64,000 bases of DNA from Vibrio bivalvicida (GTDB taxonomy: Bacteria > Pseudomonadota > Gammaproteobacteria > Enterobacterales > Vibrionaceae): contig NZ_LLEI02000021.1 of assembly GCF_001399455.2 (NCBI RefSeq), forward strand, positions 1 to 64,000. Direction: 5' to 3'. Of this stretch, positions 34,254 to 44,352 are shown one piece after another. The translations under genes were made by a program, and so were the position numbers. Below the pieces are notes generated by a model. The model was not told the DNA's origin and did no database searches. It saw nothing but the letters and a program-made list of their open reading frames with translations. Within the stretch, counting starts at the first letter, position 1. The number at the start of each line of letters is the position of its first letter.

Positions 34254-35486
34254 ATGATGACCAAATTTCTTCCTATTATCTTGGCTTGCAGCATAGCTTT
34301 TTCCGCTGCTTCAACCGAGCTGGATTTCGTGACGAAAGCACAGCAGCTTTATGAAGCAGGCGATAAAAAACAAGCACAGACTTTGTTTACTCAGGCGGCT
34401 GAACACGGCAATGCCGAAGCGCACTTTAGACTTGCTTACCAATACATTTTACCGGATGAAGAGAGTGTCTACCATTTGCAGCAAGCCGCTGAGCAAGGTC
34501 ATCAACAGGCCCTTGAATACTATCTAGATAAGGTGTTTTTTCGCGCGGGTAGCATCAAAATGTCCGATCCCAAAAACGCACTTGCTACCTACCACAAAGC
34601 GAAACAACACAACACGAACTTATCTCTTTATGATGAAGATCGTACCGTCCAAGTTCTTACTTATGCGGCTGAAGTTCCTGAGCGAGATAGTGATGCCTTT
34701 TTCGATATATACCAAGTAAAGGATGAAGATGGCGATTGGCCCTTCTATGACGTGTGGGAACTTGCAGAACAAGCCTCTAAGAAGGGGAGTGTTTTTGGTA
34801 ACCCAGACCCTGAACTTATCTTTTGGCTGATCACCCGTGGAGGAGAGGTCCCAGCAGAGTTGTCGTATGCGGTGACAGACTATTATCAGCATTGGAAAAA
34901 TGATCAGGTCGTGCCTTTTAATCTATGTCAGTATGTGACTAGTGGATCTGGGGCTGGCTATTGCGCTGATAGGGATGCCGTAGAGCAGGAGAAACGTCGT
35001 CAGAGTGAGATAGCCTCATTAACAGAAAAGCTGCCAGGGGAAAGCCATGCTCTTTTGGAACGTGCCTACAAAGAGATGGAAGACTTTGTCACGCTCAAAG
35101 CGCAGCAAGAAGAAATGCATGGTGGTACGGGGCGTACTGCTTGGATAATAAGCTCGATTCAAGAGCAGAAGGATCTTTACCTTTCTATGCTAGATAAAGC
35201 TATTCAAGGCGATATAGAGCCCGTTTCAAATTCGCTCGCTAAAACCGATAGTCAGCTCAACGCTACTTATAAAAAGGTGATGAATCAGCTTAAACTGCCA
35301 TCTGAAGACTATGAGATGCCAAAGCCGGAAGCTGATGATGTGAGAGAAGTACAAAGACAGTGGATCAAGCATCGCGATGCGACATGCCGCTTGATCGCGT
35401 TAGTCGACTCAACGTTAAAAGAGCAATGCCTCAATTGGATAACGGCTCAAAGAGAGCGAGAGTTGCAAGGTATTATCACGCTATAA
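34254..35486 (+). CDS. Exported Sel1-repeat / DUF1311-like protein
   Basis: A 410-residue exported protein with a signal peptide (MTKFLPIILACSIAFSAAS). The N-terminal part has Sel1/TPR-type repeats (AQQLYEAGDKKQAQTLFTQAAEHGNAEAHFRLA, in two segments). The last 100 residues match the LprI/DUF1311 type (SQLNATYKKVMNQL, then REVQRQWIKHRDATCRL and CLNWITAQRERELQ) with paired Cys; some such domains inhibit lysozyme. The start may be the ATG at 34254 or the next at 34257. The combined protein is periplasmic; the actual partner is unknown. Confidence 0.75.
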   Translation: MMTKFLPIILACSIAFSAASTELDFVTKAQQLYEAGDKKQAQTLFTQAAEHGNAEAHFRLAYQYILPDEESVYHLQQAAEQGHQQALEYYLDKVFFRAGSIKMSDPKNALATYHKAKQHNTNLSLYDEDRTVQVLTYAAEVPERDSDAFFDIYQVKDEDGDWPFYDVWELAEQASKKGSVFGNPDPELIFWLITRGGEVPAELSYAVTDYYQHWKNDQVVPFNLCQYVTSGSGAGYCADRDAVEQEKRRQSEIASLTEKLPGESHALLERAYKEMEDFVTLKAQQEEMHGGTGRTAWIISSIQEQKDLYLSMLDKAIQGDIEPVSNSLAKTDSQLNATYKKVMNQLKLPSEDYEMPKPEADDVREVQRQWIKHRDATCRLIALVDSTLKEQCLNWITAQRERELQGIITL

Positions 35487-35505
35487 TGGCTCGAACAAAT
35501 ATGAC

Positions 35506-35534
35506 AAGGGGACGTGAGGTCCCCTTTTTGTTTT
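35506..35534 (+). terminator. Rho-independent terminator
   Basis: AAGGGGAC/GTCCCCTT with a 5-nt loop and a T-rich tail, 20 nt after the upstream stop. Confidence 0.85.
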
Positions 35535-35543
35535 TTAAACGCT

Positions 35544-35780
35544 TTAAGCCTGCGAGAAAGAGTTTGCGCCTGCTAACCAGTTAGACAACTTTCTAATTTG
35601 CGGTAAGACAGTCAAGTTAAGTGTTAGAGCTGCTGGCCATGCCAGAAGAAAGCTATCTAGCCAAATCGCTGGCCACTCGTTACTAAAGCCCAATTTATAG
35701 CCCGAAATCAATCCGGACATTATGATGGCCATGGTCAAAGACGAAAGTAGGGCGGAAATCCAAAAATGTTTGCGGCTCAT
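35544..35780 (-). CDS. DUF2798 family small membrane protein
   Basis: A 78-residue protein with two membrane segments (about 8-30 and 45-65), of the DUF2798 type; the sequence SLTMAIIMSGLISGYKLGF and the W..S spacing fit. The start at 35780 (MSRKHFWIS) has AGGAG just upstream; the frame opens 66 codons earlier but without support. It is divergent from a LysR-type gene 83 bp away, which probably regulates it. The function of the family is not known. Confidence 0.75.
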   Translation of the reverse strand: MSRKHFWISALLSSLTMAIIMSGLISGYKLGFSNEWPAIWLDSFLLAWPAALTLNLTVLPQIRKLSNWLAGANSFSQA

Positions 35781-35863
35781 AAATTCTCCTCTTGTTGTTG
35801 TTGTTCTGATGTAATTAAGGATATAACTATCCAATAGTGAAAAAAATAAGCAGGTATAGAAGT

Positions 35864-36769
35864 ATGAATTCCATATTTGGAAACATGGATGATCTTTATT
35901 TGTTTTGTTGTGTGGTGGAAGAGGGATCGCTGTTGTCGGCATCCAAAAAGCTTCAGCTTCCTGTTTCGACCATGTCACGCCGCTTATCTGCGCTTGAACA
36001 GCGTCTCAATACACGATTATTGGAAAAGAAGGGCAGAGAGCTGGTGGCAACACAAAATGGCTCAGAAGCCTTTGAGCTGATTAGAAGTGGCATGGAATCG
36101 GTTGAATCTGGCTTTGGACAAATGCTTTCTGATACGCAGGAAGTGTCGGGCAAGATAAAGCTCGCTATTCCACACAACTTTTATCGAGCCTTTGTGGGAG
36201 AGGTTGTCGAGCAGTTTTTGGCTGATTACCCTAAAGTATCGCTCGATCTGGTACTTAGCCAAGAGCAAGCAGTCCCACAGACTGACCGAGATTTGTTGAT
36301 CACCTTCGACTTGGCAGAGATGAATGACATGATCGCCAGACCTTTATTTAAAGCTCGCCATGCCTTCTTTTCCAGTCCTGAATACTTAACCAAAGTAGGG
36401 GAGGTTAACGATCTTGCATCATTGAGTCAGCTTGACTGGGTCAGCGTTGATCATGCTCTAGACATTTCCGTGTATGAGCAAGAGCATCTGGTTGATGTGA
36501 TGAGCGTGAAGCCTAAGCTGATCGTGAATGATATTTTGGCGGTATGTGGCGCTGTAGAGAAAGGTTTAGGCGTTGCGTCTTTGCCTTTCAGACATGTGCA
36601 TAAAGGGATGAACTTAGTTCGGGTATTGCCTCAGTATCAACGCAGTGTTAGACAGGCCTATCTAGTTTATAAGCAAAGGCGTTATCAACCCAAAGCTTTC
36701 AGTTTGTTGGTAGAGCGCTTAATGGCTGGCGTAGAGAAGATGCAAGAGCCAACGGATTTTACACTGTAA
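35864..36769 (+). CDS. LysR-family transcriptional regulator
   Basis: A 301-residue regulator. The N-terminal helix-turn-helix (FCCVVEEGSLLSASKKLQLPVSTMSRRLSALEQRLNTRLL) is followed by a co-inducer domain with LysR strand pattern. The start may also be the ATG at 35885 (MDDLYLF), closer to the usual LysR beginning. It lies between the divergent DUF2798 gene and the SDR gene 38 bp downstream, which are its likely targets. Its stop codon lies inside a parS2 site, so the last codons are constrained by partition. Confidence 0.88.
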   Translation: MNSIFGNMDDLYLFCCVVEEGSLLSASKKLQLPVSTMSRRLSALEQRLNTRLLEKKGRELVATQNGSEAFELIRSGMESVESGFGQMLSDTQEVSGKIKLAIPHNFYRAFVGEVVEQFLADYPKVSLDLVLSQEQAVPQTDRDLLITFDLAEMNDMIARPLFKARHAFFSSPEYLTKVGEVNDLASLSQLDWVSVDHALDISVYEQEHLVDVMSVKPKLIVNDILAVCGAVEKGLGVASLPFRHVHKGMNLVRVLPQYQRSVRQAYLVYKQRRYQPKAFSLLVERLMAGVEKMQEPTDFTL

Positions 36770-36771
36770 AG
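36757..36771. other. parS2 partition site overlapping the lysR stop
   Basis: TTTACACTGTAAA at 36758-36770 matches the ParB2 consensus. It spans the last codons (Phe-Thr-Leu) and stop of the LysR gene. Confidence 0.85.
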
Positions 36772-36807
36772 TCACCTCAATTGGAATTAAAGAGTAAAGG
36801 AAAATAA

Positions 36808-37539
36808 ATGGATAAAGTGGTTATTGTAACGGGAGCGGGTAGGGGAATTGGCGCTGAAACCGCAAAACTTCTTGCAAGCCAAGGCTATGCTGTCGCGGTC
36901 AATTATCTTAAAAACCACCAGCGTGCTGATGAAGTGGTTGAGCAGATTGTTTCTACAGGTGGAGAGGCACTCGCGATTCAGGCTGATGTTTCAGACCAAG
37001 CGCAAGTTGAAGCTATGTTTGCTCAAGTTACTCAGCGCTATGGCACGGTCACTCACTTGGTGAACAATGCAGGTGTTCTGTTTACTCAATCAACCTTGAG
37101 TGAGATTGACCTAGAACGATTTAAGAAGGTAATGGACTCCAATGTCATAAGTTGCTTCTTGTGCTGCAAGGCGTTTATCAATCAGCTTGATAGTAATGGC
37201 TCTATCGTTAATGTATCTTCTGCCGCATCAAGAACAGGAGCGCCATTTGAATATGTAGACTACGCGGCTTCTAAAGGCGCGATGGACTCGTTAACCAAAG
37301 GGCTGTCACTTGAGCTTGCGTCGCGAAATATCCGTGTTAATGGTGTCAGACCAGGCTGCATTTACACAGAAATGCACGCCGATGGGGGGGAGCCAGGACG
37401 AGTAGATAGGCTTGGGCCACAACTTCCACTAGGCCGCGGAGGAACGGCATTGGAGGTCGCGAACTCTATTGCTTGGTTATTGTCTGATGAGGCGTCGTTC
37501 GTCACCGGCTCTTTTATTGATATAGCGGGTGGGCGGTAG
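36808..37539 (+). CDS. SDR-family oxidoreductase
   Basis: A 243-residue short-chain dehydrogenase/reductase. The NAD(P)-binding TGAGRGIG, NNAG, the catalytic Ser in VNVSSAAS, YVDYAASK (Tyr-x-x-x-Lys) and the C-terminal VTGSFIDIAGG are all present. It resembles glucose-1-dehydrogenase or 3-oxoacyl-ACP reductase types; the substrate cannot be assigned. It lies 38 bp after the LysR gene, likely cotranscribed, and has its own terminator. Confidence 0.9.
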   Translation: MDKVVIVTGAGRGIGAETAKLLASQGYAVAVNYLKNHQRADEVVEQIVSTGGEALAIQADVSDQAQVEAMFAQVTQRYGTVTHLVNNAGVLFTQSTLSEIDLERFKKVMDSNVISCFLCCKAFINQLDSNGSIVNVSSAASRTGAPFEYVDYAASKGAMDSLTKGLSLELASRNIRVNGVRPGCIYTEMHADGGEPGRVDRLGPQLPLGRGGTALEVANSIAWLLSDEASFVTGSFIDIAGGR

Positions 37540-37551
37540 TGCTCTCAGTCA

Positions 37552-37580
37552 AAACGACCATCATGCACTAATGGTCGTTT
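37552..37580 (+). terminator. Rho-independent terminator
   Basis: AAACGACCAT/ATGGTCGTTT, 9-nt loop, 12 nt after the SDR stop. Confidence 0.75.
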
Positions 37581-37618
37581 CGCTATCAAATCAAAAGTAA
37601 CTCTACACCTGAATAAGA

Positions 37619-38866
37619 TTAGCCAGTGATTAGGGCGAGGTTCTTTAAGCTTTTGTAGGCCGCAGTTTGTGTCTCAATCGGCTTACACACCGAGAGTAGA
37701 TCATCAATAAAGTGCCCCAAAGCGCGAGCTTCAACCTTTCTAATACCGCGTTGTTGGGTTTCGGTTAAGTAGTCGTAGACTGATGCGGCGCCAAAATCGC
37801 CAAATATCATCTCACCCTGTTCATTGATCAACACATTGTGCGCGTAGAGGTCACCATGACATACCTTGTTATCGTGTAGGTGATTAAACACACCCATCAT
37901 TTGCTCAACAATCTTTTCAATCTGACTGACCGAAAGAGTGAAGTCTTGTTTAAAAACATCTCGTGTACAGGTTTGTAATGTTGGTGGTAGACCAAGATTA
38001 AAGTAGCTATCTGGGATCAATTCCATTACCAAGGCAAGGTGATTGTCCTCGTTTACTTGAGCGATAGATTTCACAAGGTTGTTGTGGTGACCTGTTTGCA
38101 GGCAAGCTTGCAGCTCATCGCAAGGATAGCCATCACTGGTTACGTCTCCCTTAAACACTTTTACCGCAACATGGGCTGGGAAGTCGAAATTGGCGTCGAG
38201 CCAATCCGCGTGAGAGATCACCCCAGAAGCCCCTTGCCCTAAAACCTGATTAAGCTTGTAAGCGCTTGAAGCAACTTGTGGAACACTTTCTTCAAGACTG
38301 GTTCTTTCACAGAAAGGGTTGCCTGCAAAAGCCATCCACGCCAGTTTGGGAAGCTCAAGTAGTATGCTAGGGAAGCACTCAAGTTGATTTGCAGACAGGC
38401 GCACTAACTCCAAGTTGAGCAACTGGTTAAAGCTGTTGGGTAGTGATGTCAGTTTGTTACCCGCCAAGGCTAATTTTTGCAGGCGCGGGCGATAACCCAA
38501 AGATTCTGGCAACTTACTGATCTGGTTATCGGTCAGAATCAACCAACGTAGTTGCTCTGGTAATGACTCTTCGGCGACACGAACAATTTGGTTGCTTTTA
38601 AAACCAACCATCTCAAGCTTGTCACAGCGTCCGAGAACAAGCGGAAGGCGTGTGAAACGGTTATTGGAAGCAAATACTATCTTGAGTTGCTTTAATTCAG
38701 TGAGCCACTCCGGCAGTTCACTTAAAAGGTTGTTTGAAACATCGAGAATTTCCAACGTATCAGCTAAGGCTAAGATCTCTTGTGGTAACTCGGTTAGTTG
38801 TTCAGAAAGTTGAAGACGCTGAATGCCTGTAAGCTCTCCGCTTTTAAGTTGTTCTACTGTGTGCAA
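37619..38866 (-). CDS. Leucine-rich-repeat protein kinase
   Basis: A 415-residue fusion of two eukaryotic-like modules. Residues about 35-190 hold at least six leucine-rich repeats (LEILDVSNNLLSELPEWL, LRWLILTDNQISKLPESL and similar). Residues about 205-415 are a protein kinase: glycine loop LGQGASGVI, VAVKVF (catalytic Lys), HGDLYAHN (catalytic loop Asp) and GDFGAA (Mg-binding DFG). The key kinase residues are intact. No signal or membrane segment is seen, so it is cytoplasmic. Targets are unknown. It is alone in its transcript. Confidence 0.85.
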   Translation of the reverse strand: MHTVEQLKSGELTGIQRLQLSEQLTELPQEILALADTLEILDVSNNLLSELPEWLTELKQLKIVFASNNRFTRLPLVLGRCDKLEMVGFKSNQIVRVAEESLPEQLRWLILTDNQISKLPESLGYRPRLQKLALAGNKLTSLPNSFNQLLNLELVRLSANQLECFPSILLELPKLAWMAFAGNPFCERTSLEESVPQVASSAYKLNQVLGQGASGVISHADWLDANFDFPAHVAVKVFKGDVTSDGYPCDELQACLQTGHHNNLVKSIAQVNEDNHLALVMELIPDSYFNLGLPPTLQTCTRDVFKQDFTLSVSQIEKIVEQMMGVFNHLHDNKVCHGDLYAHNVLINEQGEMIFGDFGAASVYDYLTETQQRGIRKVEARALGHFIDDLLSVCKPIETQTAAYKSLKNLALITG

Positions 38867-38970
38867 ACTGACTGCCTATAGTTGCTCGTGAATAGGAAAA
38901 GAGCGCGTATTCTACGCAGGTTGGCAACAAAAGGCGAGGTGAGCGTTAGATAGGTATTAGGTTCGACAAT

Positions 38971-39000
38971 AAAAAAGCCGAGTGGATAAACACTCGGCTT
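38971..39000 (-). terminator. ulaG terminator
   Basis: AAGCCGAGTG/CACTCGGCTT with a 6-nt loop; on the minus strand it is followed by TTTTTT. It is 17 nt beyond the ulaG stop. Confidence 0.88.
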
Positions 39001-39017
39001 GGCAGGTATGGGTACGG

Positions 39018-40115
<1,098 letters not shown>

Positions 40116-40200
40116 TTATTTAGGATGTAGGGAGCTAAGCGTCTTAATATGAGATTAAGACACTGAGCTATTTATGGTGTTATTTATCTAATGGGTGGCG

Positions 40201-40956
40201 TTAAACCAGGATGACTTGTGTTCCTTGAGCTTCAATAGCTTTGACAACGTCAGGGTTGGCATCTTTGCCTGTTATAACGATATCAATCTTGCTCGCAGGG
40301 CAGAAAACCATCCCTGTTCTTTGGCCCACTTTCGAACTATCCACGACCACGACTAACTTATCGATTTGCTCAAGCATTTGCTGCTCTGCTACTGCGGTAA
40401 GCATGTCTGCTTTATAAAGTCCCGCTTCAGTTAAGCCTTTGCCTGAGGTAAACATCCAGTTACCCGCATACCCTCCTAATGAATCAGGTGCGGGGTTAAG
40501 AAAGATGTTTTGCGCTTTATTGTATTGGCCACCAATAATGATCACATCGTCATGATCCTCATTGATTAGATAGCTCGCCAATGGAAAGTAATTGGTGACA
40601 ATCTGTACATCTTGGCCACACAGTTTTTGGCCCAGTAAAAATGCGGTTGAACCACAGTTGATGACTACGCTATCACCCGAGTCACACAAATCAGCAGCGC
40701 GTAACGCTATAAGAGACTTCTCTTCATAGTGCTCAGTACTGTTGATGTTTAGTGGTGACCACTTTTTCTTTTGGCTCTCAATACGCTCAGCACCGTTACG
40801 AACTTTACGTAATTTGCCCAACTCATCGAGCTTTGAAATGTCGCGACGAGCCGTCGCAGGAGAGACATTGAAGCTGTTGATGATATGCGAGACGTTGATC
40901 GTCCGATTTTCTTCTAATAACGACAAGATGCCGTCGTGTCTTTGTACTTCGTTCAT
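40201..40956 (-). CDS. ulaR: Ascorbate regulon repressor UlaR
   Basis: A 251-residue DeoR-family repressor. The N-terminal helix-turn-helix (VSHIINSFNVSPATARRDISKLDELGKL) is followed by the sugar-phosphate-sensing domain (VINCGSTAFLLG, MFTSGKGLTEAGLYK, VVDSSKVGQRTGM). In E. coli it is released by L-ascorbate 6-phosphate. The start at 40956 (MNEVQRHDG) has AAGGTG before it. The gene lies between ulaG and the ulaA operon and likely controls both. Confidence 0.93.
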   Translation of the reverse strand: MNEVQRHDGILSLLEENRTINVSHIINSFNVSPATARRDISKLDELGKLRKVRNGAERIESQKKKWSPLNINSTEHYEEKSLIALRAADLCDSGDSVVINCGSTAFLLGQKLCGQDVQIVTNYFPLASYLINEDHDDVIIIGGQYNKAQNIFLNPAPDSLGGYAGNWMFTSGKGLTEAGLYKADMLTAVAEQQMLEQIDKLVVVVDSSKVGQRTGMVFCPASKIDIVITGKDANPDVVKAIEAQGTQVILV

Positions 40957-41320
40957 TCTTATCACCTTTTCAAGCGTTGTGATTACTTGGTGATTGCTTG
41001 TGATTTGTTTTGATTCTAATAATCATAAGTTTGATTGTCAAATGGGCACAGAACAAAAATATGCCATAAATCACAATTAATTGTAAGTTATTGATAATTA
41101 AGTGTTTGGTGGTTGTTGGTGTGATCGGTGGCTCAAAAACAGTCATTGGTTAAGGTCAAAATTGATAAAAATCAAAATAATCACAAGTGAGCATTGAATG
41201 ATTACTTTTGATTGTTAAAGTCTAATTCGTGAGCAAAAGAGAGCGTATTTCATACATAAATTTGAAAACGTTCTGTCCTACGAACCAAATAAAATTACAA
41301 ATACTATTAGGGGTAAAGAT
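40957..41320. promoter_or_regulatory. ulaR-ulaA intergenic region with phased TGATT repeats
   Basis: TGATT pentamers stand at 40980, 40991, 41001, 41011 and 41032, 10-11 bp apart (21 between the last two), next to ulaR. A second group near 41163-41213 has ATCA elements on one side and TGATT at 41199 and 41209. DeoR-type repressors often use short repeats spaced by one helix turn, so these are likely UlaR operators for the divergent promoters. CRP control is probable but no convincing site is seen. Confidence 0.5.
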
Positions 41321-43081
41321 ATGGAGTTCTTATACGACATCTTCTATATATTTTACAGCCAAGTAATGACCAAAGCCCCCTTGCTGCTTGGTCTCGTTAC
41401 TTTTATTGGCTACTGGCTGCTGAGACGCGATCCTACGACGATAATCAAAGGCTCAATCAAAACGATTGTTGGCTTTATGCTAGTCCAAGTCGGTGCGGGC
41501 ACACTGGTTAAGGGGTTTAAACCCGTTATCGAAAAATTGTCGGAATATCATGGATTGACAGGATCAGTTATTGACCCATATACAACCATGATGGCGACGA
41601 TGGAAAACATGGGAGATATGTATTCCTGGGTTGGCTATGCAGTACTGCTAGCGTTGGGCCTTAACATTCTTCTCGTCCTTTTCCGCCGCTTCACTGGTAT
41701 TCGCACCATTATGCTGACTGGTCATATCATGTTCCAACAGGCTGGTTTGGTTGCTGTTTTCTACTTCATTCTTGGCGCTTCTATGTGGGAGACCATCCTA
41801 TATTCAGCGGTATTAATGGCGCTGTATTGGGGTATTTCTTCTAATATCATGTTCAAGCCTACTGAGGAAGTAACGGGTGGTGCTGGTTTCTCTATTGGTC
41901 ACCAACAGCAGGTTGCTTCTTGGATCGCGACTAAGGTTGCACCAAAACTTGGCGATAAGAACGATAGTGTAGACCATATCGAACTGCCTAAATGGCTGCA
42001 TATCTTCCATGACAGTATCGCTGCAACAGCGATCGTTATGACGGTTTTCTTTGGCATTATCTTGCTGTCGTTTGGCCTAGATAACCTACAAACAATGGCG
42101 GGTAAAACGCACTGGACAATCTACATCCTAGAAACAGGCTTGAAGTTTGCCGTAGCGATTCAAGTTATCGTTGCTGGTGTTCGTATGTTCGTTGCTGAAC
42201 TGTCAGAAGCATTTAAGGGTATTTCTGAACGCGTGATTCCAAATGCAGTATTGGCTATCGACTGTGCAGCGATCTACGCGTTTTCTCCTAACGCTATGGT
42301 ATTTGGCTTCATGTGGGGTGCTATTGGCCAATTCCTTGCTGTTGGCGCGCTGCTACTTGCTGACTCTCCAATCATGATCATCCCTGGCTTCATTCCAATG
42401 TTCTTCTCGAACGCGACAATTGGTGTCTTCGCTAACCACTTTGGTGGCTGGAAAGCGGTTATGAAAATCTGTTTCGTGATGGGCATTATCGAAGTGGTTG
42501 GCTCTGCTTGGGCTATTCAGCTGATTAGCAATCATGGTGTGGAATTCAGTGGTTGGATGGGTATGGCTGACTGGGCTCTATTGTTCCCACCTATCTTTGC
42601 CGGTATCTCAATGTCAAAAGCCTTCTTCTGGGTATTAGTCGCACTGTCACTGGTATACATGTTCTTTGCATCCAAACAGCTTCGAGCAGAAGAAGATGCG
42701 CAAGGCGTTGTTTCTGTTACAGAAGAACCTGAAGTGATTGAAGCGGTAGAACAAGCAATCAAAGCGAGCGACGGTGTTCGCCCAGTAAGCATCTTAGCGG
42801 TATGTGGTAATGGGCAAGGCTCTTCAATGATGATGAAGATGAAGATTGGTAAATACCTAGAGAAAAAAGGTATCCCTCATGTCATGGACTCATGTGCGGT
42901 GTCTGACTACAAGTCTAAGCTTGCATCGACTGACATCATCGTCTCATCGAAACACTTATCTGCTGAAATGGAGCCAGGCGAAGGCAAGTTTGTCTTGGGT
43001 GTACAGAACATGCTCAATCCGAACTCTTTTGGTGATGAGTTATTAGAAATCATCGACAAGAACTTCGCTGGAGCAAAGTAA
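41321..43081 (+). CDS. ulaA: Ascorbate PTS EIIC-EIIB fusion (UlaA-UlaB)
   Basis: A 586-residue permease fusion. Residues 1 to about 450 are the multi-span EIIC (SgaT/UlaA), beginning [21 protein letters not shown] linker rich in acid residues joins it to the EIIB domain, where Cys 495 in [10 protein letters not shown] carries the phosphate. In E. coli UlaA and UlaB are separate proteins. The protein imports L-ascorbate and phosphorylates it. It is the first gene of the catabolic operon, with GGGG 8 nt upstream of ATG. Confidence 0.93.
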   Translation: MEFLYDIFYIFYSQVMTKAPLLLGLVTFIGYWLLRRDPTTIIKGSIKTIVGFMLVQVGAGTLVKGFKPVIEKLSEYHGLTGSVIDPYTTMMATMENMGDMYSWVGYAVLLALGLNILLVLFRRFTGIRTIMLTGHIMFQQAGLVAVFYFILGASMWETILYSAVLMALYWGISSNIMFKPTEEVTGGAGFSIGHQQQVASWIATKVAPKLGDKNDSVDHIELPKWLHIFHDSIAATAIVMTVFFGIILLSFGLDNLQTMAGKTHWTIYILETGLKFAVAIQVIVAGVRMFVAELSEAFKGISERVIPNAVLAIDCAAIYAFSPNAMVFGFMWGAIGQFLAVGALLLADSPIMIIPGFIPMFFSNATIGVFANHFGGWKAVMKICFVMGIIEVVGSAWAIQLISNHGVEFSGWMGMADWALLFPPIFAGISMSKAFFWVLVALSLVYMFFASKQLRAEEDAQGVVSVTEEPEVIEAVEQAIKASDGVRPVSILAVCGNGQGSSMMMKMKIGKYLEKKGIPHVMDSCAVSDYKSKLASTDIIVSSKHLSAEMEPGEGKFVLGVQNMLNPNSFGDELLEIIDKNFAGAK

Positions 43082-43112
43082 CCTCTATACAAAACAACCA
43101 ATAACAACAACT

Positions 43113-43136
43113 AAGTGCCAGTTATGGCTGGCACTT
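43113..43136 (+). other. Intercistronic hairpin between ulaA and ulaC
   Basis: AAGTGCCAG/CTGGCACTT with a 6-nt loop and no T-run. It may adjust or stabilise expression of the permease part relative to the downstream enzymes. Confidence 0.5.
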
Positions 43137-43152
43137 CACTGGAGATAGAACA

Positions 43153-43629
43153 ATGGGTTTTAAGCAATCACTGATCGACAACAATTCAATCAAACTACAA
43201 GCCTCTGCTTCTAATTGGCGTGAAGCCATCATCATTGGTACAGACATGCTGACCGCATCAGGTGCGATTTTGCCAAGCTACCATGAGGCGATCATCAACA
43301 GTGTAGAGAAACTAGGCCCTTACATCTGCATTGCACCTAACTTGGCACTGCCTCACGCTCGCCCTGAAGATGGCGTAATTCGAACGGCTTTTGCGCTCGT
43401 TACTCTCGAAGAGCCTGTGTTCTTTGAAGGGGAAGATGAGCCTGTTGATGTACTGATTACGTTAGCTGGCAGCTCTTCTGATGAACATATGGAAGGCTTA
43501 ATGGAAGTGACTACGGTACTCGATGACGAAGATAGTGAAACGGGCGTTGATCTTAACAAGTTGCGTCGCTGCCGCACTAAGACTGATGTGTTTGACGTTA
43601 TTGATGAAGCGCTAGCGGAAATGGCGTAA
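43153..43629 (+). CDS. ulaC: Ascorbate PTS EIIA (UlaC)
   Basis: A 158-residue EIIA of the mannitol/fructose type that receives phosphate from HPr and passes it to EIIB. The active His 68 is in LALPHARPEDG. It lies 71 nt after the permease gene and 9 nt before ulaF. Confidence 0.92.
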   Translation: MGFKQSLIDNNSIKLQASASNWREAIIIGTDMLTASGAILPSYHEAIINSVEKLGPYICIAPNLALPHARPEDGVIRTAFALVTLEEPVFFEGEDEPVDVLITLAGSSSDEHMEGLMEVTTVLDDEDSETGVDLNKLRRCRTKTDVFDVIDEALAEMA

Positions 43630-43638
43630 GGAGAAACT

Positions 43639-44331
43639 ATGTATAGCGCACTAAAACAACGTGTCTTTGAAGCTAATCTCAAATTGCCTAAATACGGGTT
43701 AGTGACATTCACTTGGGGAAATGTGTCGGAAATAGATCGCGAACTTGGTGTATTGGCAATCAAACCTTCTGGTGTTGAGTACGATGCCATGACTGCAGAC
43801 GACATGGTGATCGTGGATTTAGAAGGCCAAGTTATTGAGGGAAGACTAAATCCTTCCAGTGATACAGCGACGCATATTGAAATCTATAAAGCGTTTCCAG
43901 AGGTTGGCGGCGTAGTACACACTCACTCACGCAGTGCCACTATCTGGGCGCAGGCTGGGATTGATATTCCCGCACTAGGTACGACTCACGCTGATTACTT
44001 CTACGGAGATATCCCTTGTACCCGTAAATTGTCCCATGATGAAATTTCAGGTGCCTATGAGAAAAACACTGGGCTCGTCATCATAGAAGAGTTCAAGCAA
44101 CGCGGTATTAAACCTATGGCAGTACCTAGCGTGATTGTGGCAGGACATGCGCCATTTTCCTGGGGAAAGAACGCAAATGATGCGGTTCACAATGCCGTGG
44201 TATTGGAAGAGATTTCGGCAATGGCTCTGGCGACGCGCTCGTTAAATAGTGGAATCAAGATTCAGCCAGAACTCTCAGACAAACACTACCTGCGTAAACA
44301 CGGTGAGAATGCTTACTACGGCCAGCGTTAA
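43639..44331 (+). CDS. ulaF: L-ribulose-5-phosphate 4-epimerase UlaF
   Basis: A 230-residue class II aldolase-type epimerase converting L-ribulose 5-phosphate to D-xylulose 5-phosphate. The zinc-binding HTHS is in [12 protein letters not shown], and a third His lies in [17 protein letters not shown] is the phosphate-binding family motif. It is the last step of the pathway but is encoded third. AraD is close in sequence; assignment to UlaF rests on the operon. Confidence 0.92.
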   Translation: MYSALKQRVFEANLKLPKYGLVTFTWGNVSEIDRELGVLAIKPSGVEYDAMTADDMVIVDLEGQVIEGRLNPSSDTATHIEIYKAFPEVGGVVHTHSRSATIWAQAGIDIPALGTTHADYFYGDIPCTRKLSHDEISGAYEKNTGLVIIEEFKQRGIKPMAVPSVIVAGHAPFSWGKNANDAVHNAVVLEEISAMALATRSLNSGIKIQPELSDKHYLRKHGENAYYGQR

Positions 44332-44352
44332 ACTTTGTAGGAGAAAGAGCCT

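Noticed and set aside
36448-36461. RctB 12-mer-like TTGATCATGCTCTA in the LysR gene
   Set aside because: Two mismatches from the 14-bp form and no neighbouring site; chance is a fair explanation.
43353-43805. 150-codon minus-strand frame across ulaC and ulaF
   Set aside because: Antisense to two well-supported genes and Ser-rich from opposite-strand codon bias.
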